From Bryum argenteum (taxonomy: Eukaryota; Streptophyta; Bryopsida; Bryales; Bryaceae), in contig CM073325.1 of assembly GCA_037043015.1 (NCBI GenBank), positions 2,501-66,500 of the forward strand: 64,000 nucleotides of DNA. The letters are read 5' to 3'. The notes under the pieces are model-generated. The model searched no databases. It saw nothing but the letters and a program-made list of their open reading frames with translations, and was not told the origin of the DNA. Numbering within the stretch: the first letter of the stretch is position 1; each line of letters opens with the position of its first letter. The position numbers and the translations under genes were made by a program. This document shows positions 46,323 through 57,952 of the stretch, piece after piece.

Positions 46323-46906
46323 CGCTCCGGTATCCTCGTAGTCGCCCGAACTCTTCTCTCCCCTCGCTTCCCGGACCGATTCCGGTAGAAACCCTACTTC
46401 CCGAAACCCTAATCTCTCCAAACTCGCTTTTCCAACACTCTCGGATCGCCGAGCTCTCAAAATTGCTCTATCTCTCAAAACGCGCGGATGGAATGGCCGA
46501 GAATGGAGGCGGCGGCTCCTAATAACAACAAACCGGAACTCTCCTCCGAGACATCATCACCCGGCCGCCGACGCGTACACCGGGAAGTACCCGGTCATCA
46601 TTGAGCCGCCGGTGATTATGTCGGGCGCCCGCGAAGTTTTCGGCCCTTTCTCCTCCGGTCGACCGCGGCCCCGGCCATCAACCCGGTAGGAGAACCGCCC
46701 ATCCGGGCATCTCGTATCGGCCGGGTATCAACCCGGGGTATCCGTAAGCTTTAGAATCCCCTAAGGTTAGCCGGAAGAATCCTATCACAAAAGTACTATC
46801 TACGAACCGGGTTAAGCAGGCCGGTTTTTATTCCTACTTGCTAAATCAGCTATTTTACTCCTAATTAATTGCTAAAAACAAAAATATTGGAGAACAGGGT
46901 TCGACA

Positions 46907-47757
46907 GTGCCCGCAACACCAAGGGCCCAAGGGGGACACCGGAGTGACGCCCGGGCCTTGGGGTGCCAAGGTGAAGGGAACCTAAGTGGGCCTAGTGTGG
47001 GAGAGGACCCCGGGCGTTGGAGACGCCTCTCACCCACGGAGACTAGGAGCCACGACGGAATGGACATGAGATTATGGAAGCTCATGTTGCCACGATTCCG
47101 GGATGCTAAGGAGCACCTCAGTTGGAGGTGTGAGCTAAAAGTTATGGGAGTTGGAAGATTGTGGGACTAAAGGGAGTGCTGTCCAGGGACAGTGCTGGAC
47201 TGGGAAGCTGGCCCGGGACTCCCGAATCTTCAGAGGGGCATAACTCCCTCAATACTTGTCGGAATGAGGCAAGTAAGGTGTCTATCGGCATCTGCTTGAC
47301 GAGTAGATGTCGATAGAGTGGTCGCTCGTCGCGTTTGGATGCGGGACGAGGTAGATACGAGCCCTGGAAGGTTCGGGAAGTCTCCCGGGGCCTTCCAGCG
47401 GCTAAGGCATTGGGAGATTGGGTGGTCTTCCAAAACTAAGAGGTGTGAGGGTCCAGCCCTTCACCTAGGACCAGGGGGCTGCCGAATCCCACAGAGTATA
47501 CTATGGGGAGGGCTGGTCTCCCTCCCCACTCCCATGGTGCCTTGGTGGTGACCAAGGTGGGAGTCCCGAGTGGTGTGGCTAGTGTTGGGGCCTCACCATG
47601 GGGACTCCCAAGCCAAGGTGAGTCCCAATGGGTGGAGCTAGTGTTGGGGCTCCACCATGGGGACTCAAAGTGCAAAATGAGGCACGGTGGGTGGAGCTAG
47701 TGTTGGGGCTTCACCACGGTGGCTCATAAGGACAAGGTGAGTCCCGGTGGGGGAGCT
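46907..47757 (+). repeat. Rest of the broken family A LTR
   Basis: Continues the LTR begun at 42289: GTGCCCGCAACACCAAGGG onward, including the 59-bp tandem units. It stops abruptly at GGGGGAGCT (47757), about 440 bp before the normal LTR end, and E' sequence resumes. The loss is a deletion, so no duplication can be checked. Confidence 0.85.
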
Positions 47758-47976
47758 CTCATCCCTGGGGTCCACTATCCGGTCAGGTGGAATCGGGGAG
47801 GGAGTCCTGCTATCTGCCTCTATCCGGGAAGCTCTCTCCTCAGGGGGGACTTCTTCCTTGGCCGCCTCTGTCTCTTCGTGGGTATCCTCGGGGAGGAGTG
47901 GCAGTACGCTTGCCCCGGCCGGAACCTTTTCCGGGCTGCGGACGGGTGGAGGAATGGGCTCCTCCATGGCTACGGG
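47758..47976 (-). pseudogene. E' LTR ORF fragment (C-terminal acidic part)
   Basis: Minus-strand open frame with MEEPIPPPVRSPEKVPAG, EDTHEETEAAKEEVPPEER and RTPSPIPPDRI. It has the same Glu/Pro-rich character and position as the C-terminal third of the E3 protein, but little exact identity. Bounded by E'' on one side and the broken A LTR on the other. Confidence 0.45.
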
Positions 47977-48746
47977 TGTCAAACCTCATTTTTTCGTTTT
48001 TGCCCCAATTTGGTCCGGATAGTACTTAGTAGTAGTTAAATAGAATAAATAACGCCCTGGTAACCGCCTATCCGGGTAATAACCTGCATGCCCGGGAACA
48101 TCCTAAAGCTTAGTGGGCAGGATAGGATAGCGGAATTTCTAACCCGCCTTTCGCTTTCTAGCCTCTGCTTTTAAAACCAGGGCACGGACTCACTGTACTT
48201 AGTCCGACCGCTAAATGCCCGGGTAGGGCTTAGCTGACCAGCCTCGGGTCTGCCTCAACCCGGGAAGGCATATACCGACCCGGGATGCACCAATCGGGCA
48301 TGTGCCGACCGGGCATGATAGGCCCGGGTACGATCTGTCCGGGCATGACCCGGACAGTCATTGCCCGGCCAGCCATGGCCCGGCCCGGCTATGGCCCGAC
48401 CGAACATAGACCGACCGGTTATAACCCGGCCGGTTATCAATGGCCGGAGAGGCCGCCGGGTGGAGGACGGGCCGGGCGGTATAACCACCGGCGGCGCCGA
48501 CAGTCCCGGGCTGACAAGCCCGTGATTAATGCGGCGCCGCCAAAAAGTACCGCCACCTCCCCCACTCTCTTTTGTCGATTAGTGGCGCGGGGAAGGCCGT
48601 TGCCCTCCCTTTTTGATTTCCCCCCCTTTTTTTCTCTCTTCCTCGTTTTTCGTGCACCATTGCCGGCTGTGCAGCCCCCTCCTCGCACGAACCTGTACAC
48701 GCGGCCGTCCCGCACACCATAGCCCGGAGAGGAAGAGTACGGAGAA
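47977..48746. other. E'' leader with CCGG-rich degenerate repeats
   Basis: No gene. 48255-48470 is packed with CCGG/CCCGGCC motifs in a degenerate ~14-bp rhythm (CCGGGCATG, CCCGGCCAGCCATGG, CCGGTTATAACCCGG). Family E3 has a shorter version at 57530-57640. Confidence 0.5.
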
Positions 48747-49291
48747 ATGGCCGGGGAGAGAGCTTCGCGGGTTAGGAGCAAAATTATCCACGCTGGCATC
48801 CCAATGGCGGTGGATGCCAGGGCGCAGTTGGTGCAGGACTTGACGCGGATAGGGTGCGTAGGGTTGTACTGGGTGCCCTGGAATGTGGAGGATGCAGAGA
48901 TCATCGAGGAGGCCGTGTCCGGACAGGATCCACCGACTTTCGCCGACAACCCTGTCCCGGCCAAGCCGCACTTTTGGCACGAGGCGTGCTGGAGGGCGAC
49001 ATACGGCTTTCCGGACTCCTCCACCAGATACATTCAGGTGACCAACGATCCCTCCCTCGGTGGGATGTTCCACAACCCTGCGCACGAGCAGGACGGCTAC
49101 CGAGTGGAGGATTGCGCGAATGCTCGGGAGCGGCGTCTGCTGAGGTTCCTGGCACCGATCCTCAACCCGGAGAAGCCACAGTTTGTGTCAAACCGGCTCC
49201 TGAAGGCAATCATGGAGTCCTACCTGGGCCAGAAGCGCGTAGGATGGGGGCACATCCTTGAGGAGGTGATCGTCCGGGTCTCGAAGAAGGC
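48747..49291 (+). pseudogene. E'' LTR-encoded protein, N-terminal domain, cut by E3
   Basis: ATG at 48747 (MAGERASRVRSKIIHAG) and ~181 codons open without a stop up to the E3 insertion. The order of conserved blocks equals family E: GCVGLYWVPWNVEDAEIIEE, HEACWRATYGFPDSS.RYI, YRVEDC..RERRLLRFLAPIL.PEKP, LLKAIMES, VGWGHILEEVI. Sequence identity to E1/E3 is roughly one third, yet there is no frame damage. This is good evidence that this LTR region codes for a selected protein. The last ~15 codons of the longer apparent frame are E3 sequence. Function unknown. Confidence 0.7.
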
Positions 49292-49363
49292 TGTCGAACC
49301 CTGTTCTCCAATATTTTTGTTTTTAGCAATTAATTAGGAGTAAAATAGCTGATTTAGCAAATA

Positions 49364-50658
49364 TGTCGCAACCCTTGCTAGCTCACCTTAGCTTACACCA
49401 ACTTTTTCCCAACTGTAGCAAGTGTCACGAGCGCTAACTCTGCACATCCCCCACATGCACAAAGTTAGCTCTCCATACCAACCACCAAGCTCACCGCTTG
49501 GTTATCAATCCCTCCTACTCATGCAACCGGGACTCAACCCCTTCGTAGGTAGCCAATGGTTAGGTGCGGACTTCCACTTATGTCCAAGGCCCAACTTGGT
49601 GGCACTCCCATACCACGCGGCCTAACCGCACTTGGTGGTGTCTCCTCACCACCGCCCATGTCCACCATGGTGACCCCAAGGCCACCAAGTAATCACAACG
49701 CCGGTGGTGAGACACCACCCAAAATCGGTAGCACTCATGGTCCTCATTTTGCCTATATGAGTCCCCGTGGTGAAGCCCCAACACTAGCTCCCCCACCGGG
49801 ACTCACCTTGTCCTTATGAGCCACCGTGGTGAAGCCCCAACACTAGCTCCACCCACCGTGCCTCATTTTGCACTTTGAGTCCCCATGGTGGAGCCCCAAC
49901 ACTAGCTCCACCCATTGGGACTCACCTTGGCTTGGGAGTCCCCATGGTGAGGCCCCAACACTAGCCACACCACTCGGGACTCCCACCTTGGTCACCACCA
50001 AGACACCATGGGAGTGGGGAGGGAGACCAGCCCTCCCCCTAGTATACTCTGTGGGATTCGGCAGCCCCCTGGTCCTAGGTGAAGGGCTGGACCCTCACAC
50101 CTCTTAGTTTTGGAAGACCACCCAATCTCCCAATGCCTTAGCCGCTGGAAGGCCCCGGAGACTTCCCGAACCTTCCAGGGCTCGTATCTACCTCGTCCCG
50201 CATCCAAACGCGACGAGCGACCACTCTATCGACATCTACTCGTCAAGCAGATGCCGATAGACACCTTACTTGCCTCATTCCGACAAGTATTGAGGGAGTT
50301 ATGCCCCTCTGAAGATTCGGGAGTCCCGGGCCAGCTTCCCAGTCCAGCACTGTCCCTGGACAGCACTCCCTTTAGTCCCACAATCTTCCAACTCCCATAA
50401 CTTTTAGCTCACACCTCCAAATGAGGTGCTCCTTAGCATCCCGGAATCGTGGCAACATGAGCTTCCATAATCTCATGTCCATTCCGTCGTGGCTCCTAGT
50501 CTCCGTGGGTGAGAGGCGTCTCCAACGCCCGGGGTCCTCTCCCACACTAGGCCCACTTAGGTTCCCTTCACCTTGGCACCCCAAGGCCCGGGCGTCACTC
50601 CGGTGTCCCCTTTGGGCCCTTGGTGTTGCGGGCACTCCTCAAGGAGAGGTGCGCGACA
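49364..50658 (-). repeat. A2 3' LTR
   Basis: 1295 bp with four 59-bp tandem units (core at 49775, 49834, 49893, 49952); A1 LTRs have three. Confidence 0.94.
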
Positions 50659-51457
50659 CTCACCCCCACCTAATGGAGTCGATGCCCTCATCGACTATAC
50701 TTGTAGTCGGTCACACCAACTCTTGGGTTGCCATCCCCATTGGTGCAAAGATTGTGTTTCACCAGGGCGCGACCCCACAATGCACTCTCAAACTTTGGCA
50801 AAGTCTCAAAGGTGTCGTCACTAGGTGGTCCGTTTAGAACCCTGGACTTCTTCCAAGGCAACTAAACTACTCTAGACCCACCTACTTTGAGACCCTCTTG
50901 GATTGCCGTTACCTTGGCTCTCCAAGTTAGGCTCCACTAGCCTAACACTTCTTCCTTGACTACTAGGCTGGACCTCAATGCTTCCACCAAGTTGTCTTGG
51001 TTGCAAACCCAAGATGGCTTTTACACCACGACTCGATCGCACGGGGGTAATGCCAAGTTCCGCCCAACTCGGATCCCACTATCTCTTTCAAGGCATGGGT
51101 TCATGACTCCCATGCACTAGCTTGCACTAGTTTGTGGGAGTGGCGCTTTTATGAGCACGCGCCATTACCTTGTCCCCGCCCGGACAAGCCCAAGGCCAAG
51201 GGACTTCATGGTTTTATCCACTCTTTCTCCTAGCCTTGGTCCCCATTACTCGGCCTTCCCAACTCGGTTTCACATCTCTATTCCCCCTCTTCCACCAACT
51301 TAGCACAAGTACAAGACTAGGACTCCATCTCATACTCTTCTCTTTGCACACACCAAAGCCAAACTTTATTGCCAAATCCAAAGAACAAGTACAAGTGTTG
51401 TGGATCTACGCCCAAGCTACAAGTCATCCTCCCCCACTACGGAGATTGATGTCCCCA

Positions 51458-54400
51458 TCAATGCCTACGTTGCTTCTTGTTGGAGCTCCTATGCTTCTCA
51501 AAGTTCTCCACCACCTCCTTAGCATTCACCATGTCCTTTGCCGCCACCCACGTTGCTTCTTTCTCGTGGTATCCTCGCCACTTCACAAGGTATTCCTTGC
51601 TCTTGTTTTTGAGGTTCCTACTCTTGAGGATGGCCTCTACCTCATATTCCAAATGTTGTCCAACCAACTCTGGTGGTGGCCGAATCACTTGCTTGCGATC
51701 CGGCCACAAGGTATCCTCCTTGAATGGCTTTAACAATGAAACATGGAATGTTAGATGCACTTTGATCTCGGGTGGTAGCTCCAACTTATACACATCTTTG
51801 AACACCCGTTCCACAATGGGAAACGGACCCGCAAACTTGGACATGAACTTTGGAGTGAGGCCTTCGGGCATGGTGAAGTTCTTCACATTCAACAACACCT
51901 TTTGTCCCACCTCATACTCCACTTCACGTCTTCCGGCATTGACTTGCTTCTCATAGCGCCTTCTTGCCTTCTCCAACAACAACTTGGTTTTTTCCAACAT
52001 ATGTTCCCGCTTCTTGGCCAAGTCTTCACCATCTTGGTTGAACTCGGTGTTGAATGTGCCCCCTCGAGAGCTAAGTCAGCGGGTTGGAGTGGCTCCACTC
52101 CATAGGCCACTTTGAAAGGTGACTCCTTAGTCGCCGAGTGTGTGGCCGCATTGTAATCGAACTCCGCCAACCCCACATAGTCTACCCAATCACGTTGGTC
52201 CGCACTCACAAAGTTCCTCAAGTATTGGTTCAAGACCCCATTCACCCTTTCGTTTGCCCGTCTGTTTGGGGATGAAAGGCGTGCTAAATGTCAACTTGGT
52301 TCCCACCTTCCTAAAGAAGTGTCTCCAAAATGCACTTGTGAACTTTGGGTCTCGATCCGACACAATCACTCTTGGCAACCCGTGATGCTTCCACCATGCA
52401 TCGAGAAAGATCTTGGCGGTCTCAAGCGCGATTCAGCTTCCTCTAGTTGGCACCATATGAGCCAACTTGCTAAACCGATCCACCATCACTAAGATGGCAT
52501 CATACCCTTGCGACTCGGGAAGGCTTGTGATGAAGTCCATAGACACACTATGCCAAGGACCCGGCGGAATTGGCAATGGTTGCAACAAGCCCGCTTGCTT
52601 TTGATATGAAGCCCGGTTAAGTTGGCACTTCACACAAGTCTTCACAAAGTGGGTTATGTCATCTTTCATCCCCGGCCAATAGTACCTCCTTGACACCGTT
52701 GCAATGGTAGCCTTTTCTCCCCTATGGCCGACTATGGGACTATCATGTTCCTCCTTCAAAACCAACAATCTAAGCTTGCCTTGAGGAACATACACCCTAC
52801 TTTGCTTATACTTGAGCAATCCATTCACCAACTTGATCTCCTTGAGCTTCTTGCCCTTCCTAAGATCACCAAGCATTTGTTGTGCCTCGGGGTCCTTCAT
52901 GTACCCCTCTCTTATCCGCCGTTCCCAATTGCCTTCACCCTTATACATGAGCCGCAAGACTTGGGTGGTGCTCATGGCATGAAACTCTTCCTTTCTACTT
53001 AGCGCATCCGGCACCACATTGTCACGGCCCGGTTTGTGGATCAAGTCCACATTCATGAGCGCCAAAGTATCATGCCACCTCAATTGTTTGGCACTCATTT
53101 GTGCTTGTGTCTCAAAATACTTCAAAGACACATTATCGGTGTAGACCTTAGTCTTGTGCAACCCCAAGTAATGTTGCCATGTCTTCAAACAATGCACCAC
53201 CGCAAAGAGCTCCTTCTCGTGAGTTGGCCATCTCCTTTGACACCCATCCAACTTCTTGCTCTCATAGGCAATTGGCCTACCATCTTGCATCAAGACGCCT
53301 CCAATGGCAAAGTCACTTGCATCTGTGTGGACCTCAAAGGGCTTATCAAACTCAGGGAACTTCAACACTGTGGTGGAGATGACAACTTGTTCTTGAGTTC
53401 CTCAAAGGCTTGGTAGCAAAATTCATCCCATACTTGGTTCACCCCTTTTTCAACAAGTCGGACAAAGGCTTGGCAATCTTAGAGAAGTTGCGTATGAAGC
53501 GGCGATAGTAGTTTGCTAGGCCAAGGAATGACCTAAGTCCCTTTTGTGTAGAAGGCCGCTTCCACTCTTGAATTGCCTTCACCTTCTTCATGTCCGGCTT
53601 GATTCCATCTCCGGTAACCACATGGCCCAAGAACTCCATCTCAAGTTGTGCAAACTCACTCTTTTCCCCATTAGCATAAAGCTTGTTGTCTCTAAGCTTC
53701 ATGAGTACTGCCTCAAGGTGCCTTGCATGTTCCTCGGCCGTCTTGGAAAACACCAAGATGTCATCGATGTAGACAATCACAAAGTCATCCATTTCCTCTC
53801 GAAAGATGGTGTTCATAAGGGTTGTGAATGTTGAGGGTGCATTGCACAACCCAAAGGGCATCACAAGGAACTCATAAGACCCATACCTTGTGCGGCACGC
53901 GGTCTTTTCCACATCCGCATCCGCAATGCGGATTTGGTAGTAACCCGACTTTAAGTCTATGCGACTAAAGTACTTAGCTCCCGCCAATCTATCAAAGAGA
54001 TCATCAATTCGAGGCAAAGGGTAGTTGTTCTTGATGGTCACCTTATTCAAGGCCCTATAATCAATGCACATCCTAAGCTTGCCATCATTCTTGTCCACAA
54101 AGAGGACCGGTGCACCATATGGTGACTTGCTTGGTCTCACATAACCCCTTTCCAACAAGTCGTTTAGTTGCTTCTTTAGCTCCATCAACTCTTTTTGGTT
54201 TAACCGATAAGGTGCCTTAGAAGGTGGCTCGGCTCCGGTAGCACCTCGATCTTGTGATCGACTTCTCTTCTTGGGGGTAGCTCTTTGGGTAACTCATTGG
54301 TAAGCACATCCTTGTACTTGGCCAACACCTCTTGAATTTCTTTGGGAAGTGGTTGTTGCACCCCCTTCCCCTCATGCCCAAGTTGCTCTTCACGAGCCAT

Positions 54401-54780
54401 CACCACAAATTGATGTTCCAACATTTGGTCTAAAGAGACCAAGTTTAATTTGCCCCCGCTATTGAAGGGCCACGAGTTAACTTCAACACTAATTCCTTGC
54501 CATCACGGCGCACCACTAACTAACGTCTTTGGCTTGCGCCTCACATCCACCGTGTGCGCCTCAAAGAAGGTATCCCCTAAGATGAGGTCTACCTCATCCA
54601 TCTCACATAATGTGAAATTCTCAACAAACTCCAATGTCCCACACTTCAAGGTCACTTGCAACGCCACTTCCTCCGTCTTGTGCGGTTCGCCCTTTGCAAA
54701 ACGCACATTGATGGGCTTGCTTGCCTTTTGCAGTGGCAAGCCCAACTCCCTTGCTAGTTTGGGACTCATGAAGGAGTGCG
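51458..54780 (-). pseudogene. pol: A2 pol: protease, RT, RNase H, integrase, chromodomain
   Basis: Minus strand. Protease tail 54503-54769; RT 53439-54188 with [12 protein letters not shown] and catalytic YIDDILVFS (about 53750-53776). RNase H and integrase finger and core start run in one 311-codon frame at 52433-53368 ([36 protein letters not shown]). The rest of the integrase core is at 51889-52378 ([11 protein letters not shown]). The chromodomain at 51458-52021 (EYLVKWRGYHEKEATWVAAKD) has intact aromatic-cage-type residues. Breaks: a one-base deletion in the protease motif near 54787, one in a C/T run near 53445, and others near 53370, 52435 and 52250. Close to functional. Confidence 0.93.
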
Positions 54781-56079
54781 TTGCCCCGTATCAACCAAAC
54801 ATGAGACATCTTTGTCCTTCACTTGGGCCTCAAGAAACAAGAGGCCCGGCCTTGGCTTGAGGCTACTTGCCTTGGCCACAAAACCTCCTTCTAGTATGCG
54901 GTCTTCAACACAAGCAAGACTTGCAATGGTACTCACCTTCTTGTCGGGGCACTCCGCAATGAAGTGGCCAATCTTGCCACAACCATGGCACCTCTTGGCC
55001 TTGATGTCATCACCTTTGTCTCCCCCTTTCGATGGCTTTCCCCCTTGGTGTTCCTTTTTGTTAGAGGCTCCACCATCCACTTGTCCCTTGTGTTTGTTGC
55101 CAAAGCCAAACTTCTTGCGCTCTTTGCCTCGAGCCGCATTCCTATTTGATCCACTTTGTTGAGAGGGGCCACTTGACTTCCTCTCGGGTCCATCAGCCTC
55201 AATCCTTTCAACAATCTTGATGATGCCCGCCACATCCTCAGGAAGTTTTGGGAACTTGAACAAGGCATCCACCACCCACTTTTGAAGCCCACCCAAAAAG
55301 ATGCACTTCTTAGAGAACTCATCCATCTTGGGTGTGGCATTCATTTGGGCATTGAAGTCACGCACATAGGCCTTGAGAGACCCAGTGTGCCTCATTTGCA
55401 CCAAGTTCATGCCTTCCCTCAACTCCTGATACTCTGGTGTGAAGCGTTCACTCAACAAGTCTTTGAAGCCACCCCAAGTCAAGTTTGCCACCAACTCCGG
55501 CTCTTGCTCCTTTTTGCTTGTCCACCATTGAAGAGCATGATCCTTGAGAAATGTCACCGCAATGGAAACCTTGTCCTCCTCATCCGGCTTTTGGACATCA
55601 TAGTAGTTATCCATCTCAAGAAGGAATTCCTTCACCTTCCTTGCCTTACCAAGTCCCGAGAAGGTGCTTGGCATGTTTACCTTAGCCAACTTTTTGGTGG
55701 AAGATGAAGGTCGGGACCCTTGCATCATGAGGTGTTCAATCAACCTCTCTTGGCGATCCCTTTCTTCCTTCCCACGCTTGAGCTCTTGATTCACGGAGTC
55801 CATGAACTCAAGCATTCTCATTTGGAAAGCCAATTGAGGATCTTGTTTTTCCACCCCTTGGGAAGACTCTAGGCGTCTCGACCTAGAGCGCTCCTCTTCA
55901 CCCAAGCGCTCCTCTTGAAGTGACAATTCCATTTGCTCATTGCCCTCACTAGTGGCAGCTTGCTCATTGGAGTCATGAGAATGAGCCTCACTTGTCGGAT
56001 CGGGGTCTTTGTTCCCCCTCGTGCGTGGCCGCTTGGAAGCTCCAGGCTCATCACCCTCAATGGTCTTCTTCTTGCCCAT
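54766..56079 (-). CDS. gag: A2 gag (nearly intact Gag with CCHC knuckle)
   Basis: ATG at 56079 (MGKKKTIEGDEPGASKRPRT); upstream codons to 56139 are open but include LTR-proximal leader, and this Met is the first after the primer site that A1 shares. About 437 codons. Charged N-terminus with Arg/Glu tracts, coiled-coil-like KRGKEERDRQERLIEHLM, capsid-like core (LQWWTSKKEQEPELVANLTW, RFTPEYQELREGMNLVQM), basic nucleocapsid linker, and one zinc knuckle CHGCGKIGHFIAEC (about 54951-54992). The frame goes out of register just after VDTG of the protease because of one missing base, ending QRTPS. Nucleocapsid and capsid of the element particle. Confidence 0.9.
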   Translation of the reverse strand: MGKKKTIEGDEPGASKRPRTRGNKDPDPTSEAHSHDSNEQAATSEGNEQMELSLQEERLGEEERSRSRRLESSQGVEKQDPQLAFQMRMLEFMDSVNQELKRGKEERDRQERLIEHLMMQGSRPSSSTKKLAKVNMPSTFSGLGKARKVKEFLLEMDNYYDVQKPDEEDKVSIAVTFLKDHALQWWTSKKEQEPELVANLTWGGFKDLLSERFTPEYQELREGMNLVQMRHTGSLKAYVRDFNAQMNATPKMDEFSKKCIFLGGLQKWVVDALFKFPKLPEDVAGIIKIVERIEADGPERKSSGPSQQSGSNRNAARGKERKKFGFGNKHKGQVDGGASNKKEHQGGKPSKGGDKGDDIKAKRCHGCGKIGHFIAECPDKKVSTIASLACVEDRILEGGFVAKASSLKPRPGLLFLEAQVKDKDVSCLVDTGQRTPS

Positions 56080-56117
56080 TGCTCCCTCACAACTTTGCAC
56101 TTGGGTACTAAAAGCCT

Positions 56118-56129
56118 GCTCTGATACCA
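56118..56129 (-). promoter_or_regulatory. A2 primer-binding site (initiator Met tRNA)
   Basis: Minus strand TGGTATCAGAGC, two bases after the 5' LTR end. Confidence 0.9.
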
Positions 56130-56131
56130 AG

Positions 56132-57429
56132 TGTCGCAACCCTTGCTAGCTCACCTTAGCTTACACCAACTTTTTCCCAATCGTAGCAAGTGTCACGAGC
56201 GCTAACTCGCACATCCCCACATGCACAAAGTTAGCTCTCCATACCAACCACCAAGCTCACCGCTTGGTTATCAATCCCTCCTACTCATGCAACCGGGACT
56301 CAACCCCTTCGTAGGTAGCCAATGGTTAGGTGCGGACTTCCACTTATGTCCAAGGCCCAACTTGGTGGCACTCCCATACCACGCGGCCTAACCGCACTTG
56401 GTGGTGTCTCCTCACCACCGCCCATGTCCACCATGGTGACCCCAAGGCCACCAAGTAATCACAACGCCGGTGGTGAGACACCACCCCACATCGGTAGCAC
56501 TCATGGTCCTCATTTTGCCTATATGAGTCCCCGTGGTGAAGCCCCAACACTAGCTCCCCACCGGGACTCACCTTGTCCTTATGAGCCACCGTGGTGAAGC
56601 CCCAACACTAGCTCCACCCACCGTGCCTCATTTTGCACTTTGAGTCCCCATGGTGGAGCCCCAACACTAGCTCCACCCATTGGGACTCACCTTGGCTTGG
56701 GAGTCCCCATGGTGAGGCCCCAACACTAGCCACACCACTCGGGACTCCCACCTTGGTCACCACCAAGACACCATGGGAGTGGGGAGGGAGACCAGCCCTC
56801 CCCCTAGTATACTCTGTGGGATTCGGCAGCCCCCTGGTCCTAGGTGAAGGGCTGGACCCTCACACCTCTTAGTTTTGGAAGACCACCCAATCTCCCAATG
56901 CCTTAGCCGCTGGAAGGCCCCGGGAGACTTCCCGAACCTTCCAGGGCTCGTATCTACCTCGTCCCGCATCCAAACGCGACGAGCGACCACTCTATCGACA
57001 TCTACTCGTCAAGCAGATGCCGATAGACACCTTACTTGCCTCATTCCGACAAGTATTGAGGGAGTTATGCCCCTCTGAAGATTCGGGAGTCCCGGGCCAG
57101 CTTCCCAGTCCAGCACTGTCCCTGGACAGCACTCCCTTTAAGTTAGTCCCACAATCTTCCAACTCCCATAACTTTTAGCTCACACCTCCAAATGAGGTGC
57201 TCCTTAGCATCCCGGAATCGTGGCAACATGAGCTTCCATAATCTCATGTCCATTCCGTCGTGGCTCCTAGTCTCCGTGGGTGAGAGGCGTCTCCAACGCC
57301 CGGGGTCCTCTCCCACACTAGGCCCACTTAGGTTCCCTTCACCTTGGCACCCCAAGGCCCGGGCGTCACTCCGGTGTCCCCCTTGGGCCCTTGGTGTTGC
57401 GGGCACTCCTCAAGGAGAGGTGCGCGACA
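56132..57429 (-). repeat. A2 5' LTR
   Basis: 1298 bp. Shares with the A1 5' LTR the short forms CTCGCAC and CATCCCCACATG near 56208, where both 3' LTRs are one base longer at each site. Confidence 0.94.
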
Positions 57430-57504
57430 AAATAGGAATAAAAACCGGCCTGTTTAAACCGGTTCGTAGGTAGTAATTTTGTGTTAAGATTCTTCCGGCT
57501 AACC

Positions 57505-57771
57505 TTATGGGATTTTAGAGCTTACTGGATAGCCGGGTTGATACCCGGCTGATACCCTGAGATGCCCGGATGGCCCGGTTCTCCTACCGGGTTGATGACC
57601 GGAGCCGCCGGTCGGCCCGGAGAAAGGGCCGGAAAACTCGCGGGCGCCCGACATAATCACCGGCGGCTCAATGATGACCGGGGTACTTCCCGGTGTACGT
57701 CTCGAGCGCTGGGTGATGATGTCTCGGAAGGAGAGTTCCGGTTTGTTGTTATTAGGAGCCGCCGCCTCCAT
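57505..57771 (-). CDS. Short ORF opposite to the long ORF in the E3 LTR (88 aa)
   Basis: MEAAAPNNNKPELSFRDIIT to PVSSKIP, same length and ends as 14399-14665 in E1. It is divergent from the long ORF, with starts ~180 bp apart, so a shared bidirectional promoter region is conceivable. Broken by indels in E2 and E4. No known family. Confidence 0.3.
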   Translation of the reverse strand: MEAAAPNNNKPELSFRDIITQRSRRTPGSTPVIIEPPVIMSGAREFSGPFSGPTGGSGHQPGRRTGPSGHLRVSAGYQPGYPVSSKIP

Positions 57772-57952
57772 TCTCAGCCATTCCAGTCCGCGCGTTTTGA
57801 GAGATAGAGCAATTTTGAGAGCTCAGCGATCCGAGAGTGTTGGAAAAGCAGAGTTTGGAGAGATTAGGGTTTCGGGAAGTAGGGTTTCTACCGGAATCAG
57901 TCCGGGAAAGCAGGGAGAGAAGAGTTCCGGGCAGCTACAGGATACCGGAGCG

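Larger units (their letters stand above)
42317..46906 (-). mobile_element. E4: solo LTR of family E
   Basis: TGTCGTGAGTTACC to GGTTCGACA, duplication GTGCC, 4590 bp, minus orientation, inserted 28 bp into a family A LTR. It carries the whole long ORF region (43658-46322) with many small deletions. Its first ~195 bp are nearly identical to E2, after which it follows E1 (see findings). The CT tract that was hit in E1 and E' is intact here at 42752-42775. Confidence 0.93.
33403..47976 (-). mobile_element. E': diverged family E LTR, itself invaded by F1 and an A LTR
   Basis: Begins TGTCGTAACGTGC inside T2 pol. Pieces left after removing inserts are 33403-33765, 41399-42288 and 47758-47976. They match family E in outline: CCACGGAGATCCTGTGAAGT near 33489, the GGTTTAGTTTAGCCTCTGTA block, the CT tract, and a Glu/Pro-rich ORF end on the minus strand. 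They differ clearly in sequence from E1-E4. The N-terminal part of its ORF would lie beyond E''. Whether it is a solo LTR cannot be said. Confidence 0.6.
47977..49291 (+). mobile_element. E'': 5' part of another diverged family E LTR
   Basis: Begins TGTCAAACCTCATTTTTTCG, comparable to the E3 start TGTCGAACCCTGTTCTCC, followed by a similar AT-rich stretch, a CCGG-rich block and the LTR ORF. Plus orientation. Cut at 49292 by E3; the remainder must lie beyond the window. Confidence 0.6.
49364..57429 (-). mobile_element. A2: complete family A chromovirus
   Basis: LTRs 49364-50658 and 56132-57429, target duplication AAATA at 49359-49363 and 57430-57434, 8066 bp, minus orientation, 72 bp into the E3 LTR. 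Primer site 56118-56129, polypurine tract 50659-50673. Better preserved than A1: gag is one frame and pol has only a few single-base breaks. Confidence 0.95.
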
